A stretch of 64,000 bases of DNA from Streptomyces sp. NRRL B-3428 (GCA_000721375.1 JOGW01000019.1:62001-126000), one strand, 5' to 3'; numbered from the stretch's first letter, positions 8,387-18,151 are shown. The notes: generated by a model from the letters alone, not told the origin. Translations and numbers: made by a program.

Positions 8387-9223
8387 ATGTCTTCGATACC
8401 CGGACCCGGCGGACCGCCGCAGCCGAACCCCTATCAGCAGCCGTCCGCCCAGCCTCCGCAGGCTCCGGTACAGGACAATCCGTACGCGCAGCAGGCCGCG
8501 CCGCCGCCGTTCCCGCAGCAGATGCCGCCCGGTGTGCCGCCCGGGTACGGGCCGCAGCCACCCGTGCCGACTCCCGCGCCGCGCAAGGGGGTTCCGGGCT
8601 GGGTCTGGGGCATCGGCGGTGTCGTGGTGGCCTCGGCCGCCTGGGCGGGAACGCTGTTCGCCACCGGCAACCTGTGGGCGAGCGGCGACTTCGGCGGGCA
8701 CGCGTACGAGAAGGATCTGTGCTCGGTGGCCCAGGTGAGCTCGTTCGAGGACCGCTACGAGAAGGGCACCGACAAGACGGACAAGACCGACTACACCTCG
8801 CAGCGCCCGTCCGTGGACCAGAGCTACTGCAGCCTCAACCTCAAGTCCAAGGACGCGGCGGCGGACGACTACTCCAGTACGTACATCAGCTTCAACGCCA
8901 CCTGGCACAAGTCGACCGATCCGACGGACGAGTACGCCGACCTCGCCAAGTCGAACGAGGACTACAAGTACGAGGGCTCCAAGACCGTGGTGAAGTCCCT
9001 CAGCGGCCTGGGCGACGAGGCGTATCTGACGACGGAGACCGGCGAGTCCGACGACGAGGTCAATCGCATGGTGGTGAACGTCCGCTACGGGTGGTTCACC
9101 TTCAACATGAGCTGGAGCGACTACTCCTCCTCGTCGAGCGGCGACAGCAAGGTGCCGTCCGCCGAGGAGGTCGAGAAGTGGCTGGTCGCCGATACGAAGG
9201 CGACGCTCGAGAAGCTGCGCTAG
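8387..9223 (+). CDS. Membrane-anchored protein with Pro/Gln-rich cytoplasmic tail, unknown function
   Basis: A 278-residue protein: a Pro/Gln/Tyr-rich cytoplasmic region (residues 1-65), one transmembrane helix (about 70-92, WVWGIGGVVVASAAWAGTLF), then an extracytoplasmic domain rich in Asp, Ser and Lys with two cysteines, CSV near 107 and CSL near 147, that could form a disulfide. The architecture is common in Streptomyces but I recognise no named family. A possible -10 TACATT (8375-8380) lies 6 nt before ATG 8387 and no Shine-Dalgarno is evident, so translation may be leaderless. It ends at a bidirectional terminator facing folD. Confidence 0.8.
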   Translation: MSSIPGPGGPPQPNPYQQPSAQPPQAPVQDNPYAQQAAPPPFPQQMPPGVPPGYGPQPPVPTPAPRKGVPGWVWGIGGVVVASAAWAGTLFATGNLWASGDFGGHAYEKDLCSVAQVSSFEDRYEKGTDKTDKTDYTSQRPSVDQSYCSLNLKSKDAAADDYSSTYISFNATWHKSTDPTDEYADLAKSNEDYKYEGSKTVVKSLSGLGDEAYLTTETGESDDEVNRMVVNVRYGWFTFNMSWSDYSSSSSGDSKVPSAEEVEKWLVADTKATLEKLR

Positions 9224-9237
9224 CCGGCCGGAACGCT

Positions 9238-9271
9238 GCGAGGGGCGCGGGAGTCGGGCCCGCGCCCTCGC
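9238..9271. terminator. Bidirectional terminator between the membrane protein and folD
   Basis: GCGAGGG and CGCGGG arms pair with CCCGCG and CCCTCGC across a 7-nt loop, with one bulged G. It sits exactly between two convergent stop codons. Confidence 0.6.
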
Positions 9272-9277
9272 GGATCG

Positions 9278-10138
9278 TCAGCTCGCGGTCAGCCGCTCCG
9301 CCGCGTCCACCGTCTGCTCGAGGAGCACGGCGATCGTCATGGGGCCGACACCGCCCGGCACCGGCGTGATCAGACTCGCGCGCTCGGCCGCCGAGTCGAA
9401 GTGCACATCGCCCACGTTGCCCGGGTTGTAGCCCGCGTCGATGACGACCGCACCCTCCTTGATGTCCTCGCCGCGGATGAACTCCGGCTTGCCCACGGCC
9501 GCGACCAGGATGTCCGCCTCGCGGATCACCTCGGACAGATTCCTCGTCCGCGAGTGGCAGTACGTGACCGTCGCGTCGCGCCCGAGCAGCAGCAGTCCGA
9601 CGGGCTTGCCCAGGATCGCGCTGCGCCCGACGACCACCGCGCGCTTGCCGGTCGGGTCCACGCCGTACGCGTCGAGCAGCCGCATGATGCCGCCCGGAGT
9701 GCAGGACTCGAAGCCCGCGAGCCCGAAGCCCATCGCGGCGAACGACGTCATCGTCACGCCGTCGACATCCTTTTCGGGCGCGATCGCCTCGAAGGCGGCA
9801 CGCTCGTCGATGTGCTCGCCGACCGGGTGCTGCAGCAGGATGCCGTGCACGTCGGGGTCCTCGGAGAGCTCGGTGAGCGTGGCGACGAGCTGCTCGGTGG
9901 TGATGTCGGCGGGCAGCTCCACATGGCGGGAGGTGATACCGGCCTTCGCGCAGCGGTTGCGCTTCATCTTCACGTACGTGACGGAGGCGGGGTCCTCGCC
10001 GACGAGAACGGTCGCGAGACAGGGGGCCTTGCCGGTGCGCTCGGTGATCGCGGCGGCGCGGGCGGCCGTGCGCTCGCCTATCTCACGGGCGAGGGCGGTG
10101 CCGTCCATGAAGCTGGCGGTTCGGGGGGCGCTGGTCAT
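9278..10138 (-). CDS. folD: Bifunctional methylenetetrahydrofolate dehydrogenase/cyclohydrolase
   Basis: A 286-residue cytosolic enzyme interconverting 5,10-methylene-, methenyl- and 10-formyl-tetrahydrofolate with NADP. The YVKMK segment near residue 50 supplies the catalytic Tyr and Lys, HGILLQHPV carries the Gln-containing substrate loop, KDVDG the conserved Asp, and VVGRSAILGKPVG the dinucleotide-binding turn. Length is normal. The reading frame extends far upstream, but ATG 10138 has AGGAG at 8 nt. A later Met (MDGTAL) is possible but less well placed. It is monocistronic and diverges from a GNAT gene. Confidence 0.95.
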   Translation of the reverse strand: MTSAPRTASFMDGTALAREIGERTAARAAAITERTGKAPCLATVLVGEDPASVTYVKMKRNRCAKAGITSRHVELPADITTEQLVATLTELSEDPDVHGILLQHPVGEHIDERAAFEAIAPEKDVDGVTMTSFAAMGFGLAGFESCTPGGIMRLLDAYGVDPTGKRAVVVGRSAILGKPVGLLLLGRDATVTYCHSRTRNLSEVIREADILVAAVGKPEFIRGEDIKEGAVVIDAGYNPGNVGDVHFDSAAERASLITPVPGGVGPMTIAVLLEQTVDAAERLTAS

Positions 10139-10339
10139 GGGGTGCTCCTGTGGCGGTCGGATGTGGTCTCGATCGCCCAGGCGCGCGGCAGGTGCTTCGG
10201 CGTCCCGGAGACGCCGGGCCGCTCCCCGGTGGTGATCCACCTCAGCGCCAGTCACGGCCGCCTCCAGGGTAGTCGACGGCTCGGGACGCACTCCCAGCCG
10301 GGGCGAAAGCCCTCGTTCAGCCCCCTCTACACTCCTGAC

Positions 10340-11104
10340 ATGTCCACCCCCGTACTGCAGCAGGTCAGCGCCTTCATGGCGGGATTCGCCCGTCGTCAGG
10401 CCGGACGTATCACCGAGCTGCCCGGCGGGTTCGCGGTGTGCGACGAGGCCTTCGGGCTCTCCCGGATGAACAACCAGATCTTCGTGGACGGAGCCGTCGA
10501 CCCGCAGGCGCTGCCCGCCCTCGCGGAGGAGGCACTGGGACATCTGCCGCACCGGCTGATCACGGTCCTCGACGAGGCGAGTGCCGAGGCGTGCGCGAGT
10601 CCACTGCTGCGGGCGGGGTACAGCCGCTCCGCCTATCTGGTCATGCTGCACGAAGGGCCGGTGGCGTCCGGTGCGGGGACCGCCGAGCAGGTGGACCTCG
10701 ACGCGCTGCGTGCCCCCCTCACCCGGCTCTGGCGGGACACCCTGCCGGACGTCGAGGACGAGGTCGTCCGTCATCTCGTCGACCGGCGCGAGGCACGCCG
10801 GCGCGGCGCCGACGGCGTGCACTTCCTCGCCGCCCGCACACCGGAGGGCGAGGTCGCCTCCTGGGCCGATCTCTACCTCGACCCCGCGACCGGTATCGCG
10901 CAGATCGAGGATCTCTGCACAGCGCGGGACCGGCTCAGGAAGGGTTACGCCGACGTCGTCCTGAACACGGCCCTGCGTGCGGCCGCCGACGCCGGCTGCG
11001 GTACGCGCTTCCTCACCGCGGACGCCTCGGACTGGCCTCGGCACTGGTACGAGCGGCGGGGCTTCTCCGTCATGGGCCGCTTCAGCTGCTTCGAACGGGA
11101 CTGA
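10340..11104 (+). CDS. GNAT family N-acetyltransferase
   Basis: A 254-residue acetyltransferase. The C-terminal half carries the GNAT fold: FLAARTPEGEVASWADLYL, then IEDLCTARDRLRKGYADVVLNTAL as the acetyl-CoA binding loop and helix (a degenerate R-x-x-G-x-A), then FLTADASDWPRHWYERRGFSVMGRFSCFER, where W-Y-x-R-x-G-F is the typical family ending. The N-terminal 110 residues resemble a second, degenerate GNAT lobe. ATG 10340 is the first sensible start in a longer open frame; its ribosome site is weak. Substrate unknown. Confidence 0.82.
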   Translation: MSTPVLQQVSAFMAGFARRQAGRITELPGGFAVCDEAFGLSRMNNQIFVDGAVDPQALPALAEEALGHLPHRLITVLDEASAEACASPLLRAGYSRSAYLVMLHEGPVASGAGTAEQVDLDALRAPLTRLWRDTLPDVEDEVVRHLVDRREARRRGADGVHFLAARTPEGEVASWADLYLDPATGIAQIEDLCTARDRLRKGYADVVLNTALRAAADAGCGTRFLTADASDWPRHWYERRGFSVMGRFSCFERD

Positions 11105-11134
11105 GCCGGATCGGGGCCGGGCCCGCCCCGGCTC
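11103..11134. terminator. Hairpin between convergent GNAT and thioesterase genes
   Basis: Arms GAGCCGG (11103-11109) and CCGGCTC (11128-11134) enclose a G/C-rich inner stem. The left arm overlaps the GNAT stop codon. There is no T-run, as is usual in this GC range. Confidence 0.45.
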
Positions 11135-11557
11135 TCAGAGCCCGAACTTGGTCGGATCCGTGGCCATCGAGCCGATCCGCTGCGACGGTTCGGTGATCAG
11201 CCGCCGGGCCGTGAGGTCGAGGAAGCCGCCCACCGCGGTCACCTCCGCCGCGACCGTTCCGTCCACCTTGCGGATCACCTGTGTCAGCCGGAACGTCTTG
11301 CCCTCGCCCCACTCGAAGCTGCAGGTCACCTCGACCTTGTCGCCGGCGCGCAGCTCGCGCTTGTAGCGGATCGTCGTCTCCAGGACGACCGGGCCGATAC
11401 CCGCCGCCTGCAGATCCTGCTGCCGGATCCCCGCCGCCCCGAACAGCTCCCAGCGCGCATGCTCCGCGTATTGCAGATACACGGCCTGGTTGAGGTGCCC
11501 CTGGACATCGGTCTCATAGCCGCGCACGGTCACCGGCACGAAGAATTCGTCTGCCAC
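11135..11557 (-). CDS. Acyl-CoA thioesterase, 4HBT hotdog family
   Basis: A 140-residue single-hotdog thioesterase expected to hydrolyse an acyl-CoA in the cytosol. The motif VRGYETDVQGHLNQAVYLQYAEHARWELF matches the FcbC/YbgC-like active-site region (Tyr, Asp, Gly-His, Asn, Tyr, Glu). GTG 11557 is preferred because AAGGAG lies 6 nt upstream; the ATG two codons earlier abuts that ribosome site directly. It is likely cotranscribed with the upstream 11648-12280 gene. Substrate not determinable. Confidence 0.85.
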   Translation of the reverse strand: MADEFFVPVTVRGYETDVQGHLNQAVYLQYAEHARWELFGAAGIRQQDLQAAGIGPVVLETTIRYKRELRAGDKVEVTCSFEWGEGKTFRLTQVIRKVDGTVAAEVTAVGGFLDLTARRLITEPSQRIGSMATDPTKFGL

Positions 11558-11570
11558 ATCCATCTCCTTC

Positions 11571-11605
11571 AGGGATACGTCCGCCAACCCAGGGATACGT
11601 CCGCC
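11571..11605. repeat. 15-bp direct repeat with 20-bp period before the thioesterase
   Basis: AGGGATACGTCCGCC occurs at 11571-11585 and again at 11591-11605, separated by AACCC. It lies just upstream of the thioesterase ribosome site. The 20-bp pitch (near two helical turns) would suit cooperative protein binding, but slippage duplication explains it equally well. Confidence 0.7.
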
Positions 11606-11647
11606 CACTCCAACTGCCCCTTCCCACCCGGCATTCCGTGCCGTGGC

Positions 11648-12280
11648 TCACACCCGGCGGGGCGAGGCGAGCAGCACCCGGCCCCGGCCCCGCGTCCGGT
11701 GCTCGCCCGTCTGCCACCCCGCAGCGGTCAGCGCGGCGGCGTACGTGGACAGCTCGCCTTCGTCGCCGCGTATCTCGACCGCCTCGGGCTGCTTGGTCTC
11801 CGACACCACATAGCCGTCCGCCCCCGATACGCCAGGCAGGCATCCGCCGGCCTCCAGAGCCAGCGCGGCCGCCTGCACAAGATGCGCGCGCTCCCAGCCG
11901 CAAGGACGGTCCGTGGCGCCGTCCGGATTGGTCATCCGGCGCAGTTCGACCAGGCCCTGCCACGCGCTGTGCACCTCACGCAGCCGCGCCGCGGCGTCCC
12001 GTATCGCCGTGGACTCCCCGCCCGTGCGGGCTGCGAACACCGCGCTCGGCGGCTCGGCCGCGCGTGCGGTGGGCGGGGGAGCGGCCGTCATGAGCTCCTG
12101 ACGCAGCCGATGTCCGGCCGGCGACAGGAAGTACGCGCGTGGCGGCCGTGCGTGCCGGAACGCCAGCCCATGCCGGACCAGCGCATCGAGCTGTGTCTCC
12201 GTCCCGTTGATCCGCCCTGTCACGTCCTCGGCGTCCTCGAGCACACGTCGCAGCGGCGCCGACAGCCGGCCTGTGGTCAT
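11648..12280 (-). CDS. Uncharacterised protein with winged-helix-like N terminus
   Basis: About 210 residues; I cannot assign a family. The N-terminal 75 residues (RVLEDAEDVTGRINGTETQ, then LVRHGLAFRHARPPRAYFLSPAGHRLRQEL) resemble a winged-helix DNA-binding fold with a wing strand ending in 'SPAGHRLR'. The rest is alanine-rich and mixed. ATG 12280 follows an AAAGGGGG ribosome site at about 7 nt; earlier Met codons at the frame start have none. It is probably cotranscribed with the downstream thioesterase. Confidence 0.7.
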   Translation of the reverse strand: MTTGRLSAPLRRVLEDAEDVTGRINGTETQLDALVRHGLAFRHARPPRAYFLSPAGHRLRQELMTAAPPPTARAAEPPSAVFAARTGGESTAIRDAAARLREVHSAWQGLVELRRMTNPDGATDRPCGWERAHLVQAAALALEAGGCLPGVSGADGYVVSETKQPEAVEIRGDEGELSTYAAALTAAGWQTGEHRTRGRGRVLLASPRRV

Positions 12281-12408
12281 CCGGGCCCCCTTTCCCACTG
12301 TGGCCATGGTGCCGCCCGCCACTGACAACCGCCCGCGCTCCCGATGCGCGCGGGCCGGGCCCGGGTCACAGTGGCCCCAGGGGGACCCCACCCCAGGAGG
12401 AACGGACC

Positions 12409-12849
12409 ATGGGAATCTTCGACGTCTTCAAGGGCGGCAAGGACAAGGGCGAGAAAGCCGCCGACGCCGTGAAGGAGCAGGTGCAGGAGCAGTCCTCGGC
12501 CGGTGCGACCGCGGCCGAGTCCCCCGTCAGGAGCAGTGCGGAGGCGAGCTCCAAGTTCACCGAGGAAGCCGCGTCCGCCACCCAGGCCGCCGCGGACCGG
12601 CTGATGGCCGACGCCAAGATCACCCCGCCCGCCCCGGCGGCCGCACCAGGGGCGGATGCCGCCGAGCCCGCCGCGCCCAAGGAGAGTGCCCGTACCTACA
12701 CGGTGAAGTCCGGCGACTCCCTCTCCGCCATCGCCGACCGCGAACTCGGCGACATGGGCCGCTGGCAGGAGCTCTACGAACTCAACAAGCAGACCATCGG
12801 TGCCAACCCGGACATGATCCAGCCGGGCATGGAGCTCAAGCTCCCCTGA
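12409..12849 (+). CDS. LysM domain protein without export signal
   Basis: A 146-residue protein. Residues 1-95 are charged, Ala- and Lys-rich and probably helical, with no signal peptide or membrane segment. Residues 97-146 are one canonical LysM domain: YTVKSGDSLSAIADRELGD, then ELNKQTIGANPDMIQPGMELKLP. LysM normally binds peptidoglycan or chitin, but here it appears cytosolic, as in the E. coli potassium-binding protein Kbp (YgaU), which has BON plus LysM; no BON domain is visible here. ATG 12409 has a strong AGGAGG site. Confidence 0.88.
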   Translation: MGIFDVFKGGKDKGEKAADAVKEQVQEQSSAGATAAESPVRSSAEASSKFTEEAASATQAAADRLMADAKITPPAPAAAPGADAAEPAAPKESARTYTVKSGDSLSAIADRELGDMGRWQELYELNKQTIGANPDMIQPGMELKLP

Positions 12850-12855
12850 CGGGCG

Positions 12856-13503
12856 TCAGACTCCCGTAGCCGCGAAGGGCGCGACCAGCGACATCCCGCG
12901 CCCCGCGAAGTAGTCCTCGAAGCGCTCGGCGGGCAACTCCGCCATCCGCGTGGCCTCGTCCGTCCCCGACGGATTGTGGAAGTGGAAACCCGAGCCGCCC
13001 GCCGACCGGCCGGTGACGAGCACCAAGTGCCCGCCCCGGCCGGGCGCGGGCTCGTGCGGCCGGCGGATCGCGTAGTGCACGGAGGCGATGACCACCCGCC
13101 CCGCGTCGAGCAGTTCGCCGATCTCCGCCGTGGTCAGCGTGCGGTGCACCGCGGCCTCGACCCCGTACACCTCCCGTACGAGATCGACGGCCGGCGCGTA
13201 GATCATCCCGCGGATCTCCCCGTCGCCGTCCACGGTGTACGCCCCGAACTTGAGCGCTCCGTCGCGGAGTTCGAACAGGGACGGAGCCGACGGCCCCAGT
13301 GCCATCCGCAGACACGTGGCCCCGCACAGGTGCCCGCACCACCGCGCGTAGTCCGCCACGGTCGCCGCACCCGAGTCGCGCCAAGCGGGATCCTCGGCGC
13401 GGTCGAAGCTCCCGGACACGATCGCCCCGACGAGCTCGGGCGAGGCGAACTGCGTATGACTGGGAAATCCGCAGGTGGTGCAGGGACTCGTGGGCGTGCT
13501 CAC
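12856..13503 (-). CDS. C39-like cysteine peptidase family protein
   Basis: A 215-residue protein with a papain-like C39-type core: catalytic Cys in RWCGHLCGATCLRMAL (about 55-68), His in RGGHLVLVTG (about 161-169) and the Asn/Asp position in FHFHNPSGT. The N terminus carries a possible CTTC pair (8-11). There is no signal peptide and no ABC transporter domain, so it is not a bacteriocin-processing exporter. Its GTG start (13503) overlaps the aminotransferase stop by 4 bp, so the two are translationally coupled; the functional link is unclear. Confidence 0.78.
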   Translation of the reverse strand: MSTPTSPCTTCGFPSHTQFASPELVGAIVSGSFDRAEDPAWRDSGAATVADYARWCGHLCGATCLRMALGPSAPSLFELRDGALKFGAYTVDGDGEIRGMIYAPAVDLVREVYGVEAAVHRTLTTAEIGELLDAGRVVIASVHYAIRRPHEPAPGRGGHLVLVTGRSAGGSGFHFHNPSGTDEATRMAELPAERFEDYFAGRGMSLVAPFAATGV

Positions 13504-14708
13504 TGCCGGTATCCGCTCAGGAACCGCCCGATCCTGCTGATCGCGGCGTCGAGATCATCAGCGTAGGGGAGGGTGAGGATGCGGAAATGGTCGGGGCGCG
13601 GCCAGTTGAAGCCGGTGCCCTGGACCACCTGGATCTTCTCCCTGAGCAGCAGATCGAGCACGAACTTCTCGTCGTCCACGATCTTGTGCACCTTGGGATC
13701 GAGCCGCGGGAACGCGTACAGCGAGCCCTTGGGCTTCACGCAGGTCACGCCGGGGATCTCGTTGAGCTTCTCCCAGGCCACGTTGCGCTGTTCGTACAGC
13801 CGGCCGCCGGGCGCCGTCAGTTCGTCGATCGACTGCCGTCCGCCGAGCGCGGCCTGGATCGCGTACTGGGCGGGGGCGTTGGGACACAGACGCATGGAGG
13901 CCAGCATGGTCAGGCCCTCCAGGTAGTCCTTCGCGTGCTGCTTCGGCCCGGTGACCACCAGCCAGCCGGAGCGGAAGCCCGCCACGCGATACGTCTTCGA
14001 AAGCCCGCAGAAGGTCAGCACGACCAGATCGGGGGCGAGGGCGGCGGCCGAGTGGTGGACGGCGTCGTCGTACAGGATCTGGTCGTAGATCTCGTCGGCG
14101 AAGACCATCAGGCTGTGCCGGCGCGCGAGGTCCAGCATCCTCTCGACGATCTCCTTCGGATACACCGCGCCCGTGGGGTTGTTGGGGTTGATGATCACCA
14201 TCGCCTTTGTGCGGTCGGTGATCTTCGATTCCATGTCGGCCAGATCCGGGTACCAGTCCGACTGCTCGTCGCACAGGTAGTGCACCGCCTTGCCGCCCGA
14301 GAGCGTGGTGACGGCCGTCCAGAGCGGGAAGTCCGGGGCGGGGATGAGGATTTCGTCCCCGTCCTCGATCAGCGCCTGTACGGCCATGGACACCAGCTCG
14401 GAGACGCCGTTGCCGAGGAAGATGTCGTCGACGTCCACTTCGAGCCCGAGGTGCTGGTAGCGCTGGGCGACCGCCCGCCGGGCGGACAGGATGCCGCGGG
14501 AGTCCGTGTAGCCATGGGCCTGCGGCAGCATCCGGATCATGTCCTGGACGATCTCCTCCGGCGCCTCGAAGCCGAACAGCGCGGGGTTGCCGGTGTTCAG
14601 GCGCAGCACGCTGTGGCCGGCCTCCTCGAGCGCGTTCGCCTGCTCGATGACCGGACCGCGGATCTCGTAACAGACCTCACTCAGCTTGCTCGACTGCCGG
14701 AACTCCAT
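13500..14708 (-). CDS. alaA: Pyridoxal-phosphate class I aminotransferase (AlaA-like)
   Basis: A 402-residue cytosolic aminotransferase most like bacterial AlaA glutamate-pyruvate transaminases. Visible fold-type I features: NTGNPALFGFEAPEEI substrate segment, GNGVSELV phosphate loop, INPNNPTGAVYPKE (Asn that contacts the PLP), ADEIYDQILYD, and FCGLSKTYRVAGFRSGW with the Schiff-base Lys in SKTYR. ATG 14708 is chosen over an upstream TTG because GGAGG lies 9 nt before it. It diverges from an HxlR regulator across an intergenic region with two operators, so alanine or branched-chain nitrogen metabolism may be under that regulator. Confidence 0.88.
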   Translation of the reverse strand: MEFRQSSKLSEVCYEIRGPVIEQANALEEAGHSVLRLNTGNPALFGFEAPEEIVQDMIRMLPQAHGYTDSRGILSARRAVAQRYQHLGLEVDVDDIFLGNGVSELVSMAVQALIEDGDEILIPAPDFPLWTAVTTLSGGKAVHYLCDEQSDWYPDLADMESKITDRTKAMVIINPNNPTGAVYPKEIVERMLDLARRHSLMVFADEIYDQILYDDAVHHSAAALAPDLVVLTFCGLSKTYRVAGFRSGWLVVTGPKQHAKDYLEGLTMLASMRLCPNAPAQYAIQAALGGRQSIDELTAPGGRLYEQRNVAWEKLNEIPGVTCVKPKGSLYAFPRLDPKVHKIVDDEKFVLDLLLREKIQVVQGTGFNWPRPDHFRILTLPYADDLDAAISRIGRFLSGYRQ

Positions 14709-14765
14709 GCGCGTGCCCTCCAAGCGGACCGGGCGACCCTTGCGTCACCGGGCGACTCTTGCGTC

Positions 14766-14816
14766 ACTTGGTTTTACCAAGTTCCCGCTTGGAAAGTCCA
14801 ACAACTTACGTATGCT
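14766..14816 (+). promoter_or_regulatory. Double TTGG-N5-CCAA operator and leaderless promoter of the HxlR gene
   Basis: Two inverted repeats of the same form lie side by side: ACTTGGTTTTACCAAGT (14766-14782, 7-bp arms) and TTGGAAAGTCCAA (14789-14801, 5-bp arms). Both read TTGG-N5-CCAA and their centres are 21 bp apart, two helical turns. The second overlaps a -35 TTGGAA (14789-14794), which is 16 bp from the -10 TATGCT (14811-14816), 7 nt before the HxlR ATG. This geometry fits two stacked dimers repressing their own leaderless promoter and possibly alaA. Confidence 0.65.
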
Positions 14817-14823
14817 GAGACTC

Positions 14824-15471
14824 ATGAGCAGGCCCACGGCACGCCGTCGAAGCTATGACCAGTACTGCGCCACCGCGCGCGCCCTCGATGTCGTCGGGGA
14901 CCGCTGGACGCTCCTGATCGTCCGCGAACTCCTGGCGGGACCGCGCCGCTACACCGATCTGCACGCCGACCTCCCCGGCGTGAGCACCGACATGCTGGCC
15001 ACGCGCCTGAAGGACATGGAGCGCGACGGCCTGGCGGTACGCCGCCGGCTTCCGGCGCCGTCCTCGGCGTACGTCTATGAACTGACGCCCAGGGGCCGGG
15101 ACTTGCTCCCCGTGCTTCAGGCGCTGGGCGAGTGGGGCGCCCCGGAGCTGGCCGAGCTCAGGCCCACGGACGCCGTGCGGGCGCACTGGCTCGCGCTTCC
15201 CCTGCTGCGGCAGCTGTCCGTCTACGGCGAGCCGGGCGTGGTGGAAGTGCGGGTCGACGAGGGGTACTTCCATGTGCGGGTGGCAGTCGACTCGGGCGGG
15301 CCGGTGTACGGGGAGGGGCCGTGCGCGGACGCCGACACACGGCTGGTCCTCGGCGGTGAGGTGAGCGAGGCGCTGGCCAGGGCGGAGACGGATCTGCCCG
15401 CGGCCGTGCGGACCGGCAGCGCCCGGGTCGAGGGCGAGGGCCCGCTGGCCAAGGCCCTGCTCGGCGTCTGA
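14824..15471 (+). CDS. HxlR family transcriptional regulator with C-terminal extension
   Basis: A 215-residue winged-helix regulator. The HxlR domain occupies about residues 8-105: YCATARALDVVGDRWTLLIVRELLAGPRRY, then L-x-G-VSTDMLATRLKDMERDGLAVRR, then LTPRGRDLLPVLQALGEWG. Most HxlR proteins stop there; this one has about 105 further residues rich in Val and Gly with an SCP2-like character, perhaps a ligand domain. ATG 14824 lies 7 nt after the -10 box, so the mRNA is probably leaderless. It diverges from alaA. Confidence 0.88.
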   Translation: MSRPTARRRSYDQYCATARALDVVGDRWTLLIVRELLAGPRRYTDLHADLPGVSTDMLATRLKDMERDGLAVRRRLPAPSSAYVYELTPRGRDLLPVLQALGEWGAPELAELRPTDAVRAHWLALPLLRQLSVYGEPGVVEVRVDEGYFHVRVAVDSGGPVYGEGPCADADTRLVLGGEVSEALARAETDLPAAVRTGSARVEGEGPLAKALLGV

Positions 15472-15556
15472 GCGTCCGGCAAGGTCCTGCAGCGCACCCG
15501 ACCGTCCGCCCGAAAACTCCCGATCAAGCCCTGAGCTTGCCGTATAGCCTTGAGTG

Positions 15557-16471
15557 GTGCTCAGAGAAGTCACCGCCACCCGATATCTGAACCCCCTGCG
15601 CACCGGAGGCTCCGTCCCCGGTGTGGTCGAGGCGGACGACCTGGGCACGTATGTCCTCAAGTTCACGGGGTCCGCGCAGGGTGTGAAGGCGCTCGTCGCC
15701 GAGATCATCGTCGGCGAGCTTGCGCGCCGCCTCGGGCTGCGTTTTCCCGAGCTGGTCCTGGCCCGTTTCGACCCGGCGATCGGCGCGGACGAGCCGCACC
15801 AGGAGGTCCAGGATCTCCTCCAGGCCAGCGCGGGCCTCAACCTCGGTATGGACTTCCTGCCGGGCGCGGTCGACTTCACACCCGATGTGGCCGCCGTCTT
15901 CCCGGTCGACCCGCTGGAGGCGGGCCGCGTGGTCTGGCTGGACGCCCTGACCGTCAACGTGGACCGCACGGTGCACAGTTCGAACCTGATGATCTGGCCC
16001 ACGTTCGGCACCGCCCCGCCGAAGCTGTGGCTGATCGACCACGGTGCGGCCCTGGTCTTCCACCACCGCTGGGACGGCGCGAGCCCAGACAAGGCGTACG
16101 ACTTCAAGCACCACGCGCTGGGCGGCCACGGTCCGGACACGCGGGCGGCGGACGCGGAGCTGGCGCCGAAGGTGACGGAGGGCCTCCTTCGCGAGGTGGT
16201 CGCGCTGATCCCGGACGCCTGGCTGGCGCAGGAGCCGGGGTTCGCGGGCCCCGATGAGGTGCGCGACGCCTACGTCACGTACTTGCTGGCCCGCGCCCGC
16301 AGTTCGGCGTCCTGGCTGCCGACGGAGTTCCCCTCCAGGGACGAGCTCGCGGCGGCGGACGCCCGCAGGGCGGCGAAGACGCAGCGGGGCCGCCCGGACT
16401 GGCTCAAGCAGGTCCCGAACCTGCACGGCAAACCGTCGGCGGAGCGGGAGTGGTCGCTGCGTACGGAGTGA
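15557..16471 (+). CDS. HipA-like kinase domain protein
   Basis: About 304 residues of a stand-alone HipA-like kinase. Visible: an N-terminal nucleotide-binding sheet (YVLKFTGSAQGVKALVAEIIVGELAR, invariant Lys in VLKF), the catalytic loop NVDRTVHSSNLMIW with Asp and Asn, and LWLIDHGAALVFH in place of DFG. HipA kinases phosphorylate translation factors, but the role of this branch is unknown. No HipB-type helix-turn-helix partner adjoins it, so it does not look like a classical toxin-antitoxin pair. A -10 TATAGC at 15543-15548 favours GTG 15557 as a leaderless start; GTG 15554 is the alternative. Confidence 0.8.
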   Translation: MLREVTATRYLNPLRTGGSVPGVVEADDLGTYVLKFTGSAQGVKALVAEIIVGELARRLGLRFPELVLARFDPAIGADEPHQEVQDLLQASAGLNLGMDFLPGAVDFTPDVAAVFPVDPLEAGRVVWLDALTVNVDRTVHSSNLMIWPTFGTAPPKLWLIDHGAALVFHHRWDGASPDKAYDFKHHALGGHGPDTRAADAELAPKVTEGLLREVVALIPDAWLAQEPGFAGPDEVRDAYVTYLLARARSSASWLPTEFPSRDELAAADARRAAKTQRGRPDWLKQVPNLHGKPSAEREWSLRTE

Positions 16472-16480
16472 CGACATGCC

Positions 16481-16518
16481 GAAGGGGCGGCGGAACCGAT
16501 CGGTTCTGCCGCCCCTTC
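16481..16518. terminator. Strong bidirectional terminator between the HipA-like gene and aceB
   Basis: Arms GAAGGGGCGGC (16481-16491) and GCCGCCCCTTC (16508-16518) continue inward through a G-U pair into the palindrome GAACCGATCGGTTC, so nearly all 38 nt pair. It sits between convergent stops. Confidence 0.85.
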
Positions 16519-16525
16519 AGTGCGT

Positions 16526-18151
<1,626 letters not shown>

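Noticed and set aside
12409..12849. LysM protein as a cell-wall hydrolase
   Set aside because: No signal peptide and no catalytic domain; only a single LysM after a charged helical region.
15557..16471. HipA-like gene as a toxin-antitoxin module
   Set aside because: No HipB-like partner on either side and an unrelated HxlR regulator upstream.
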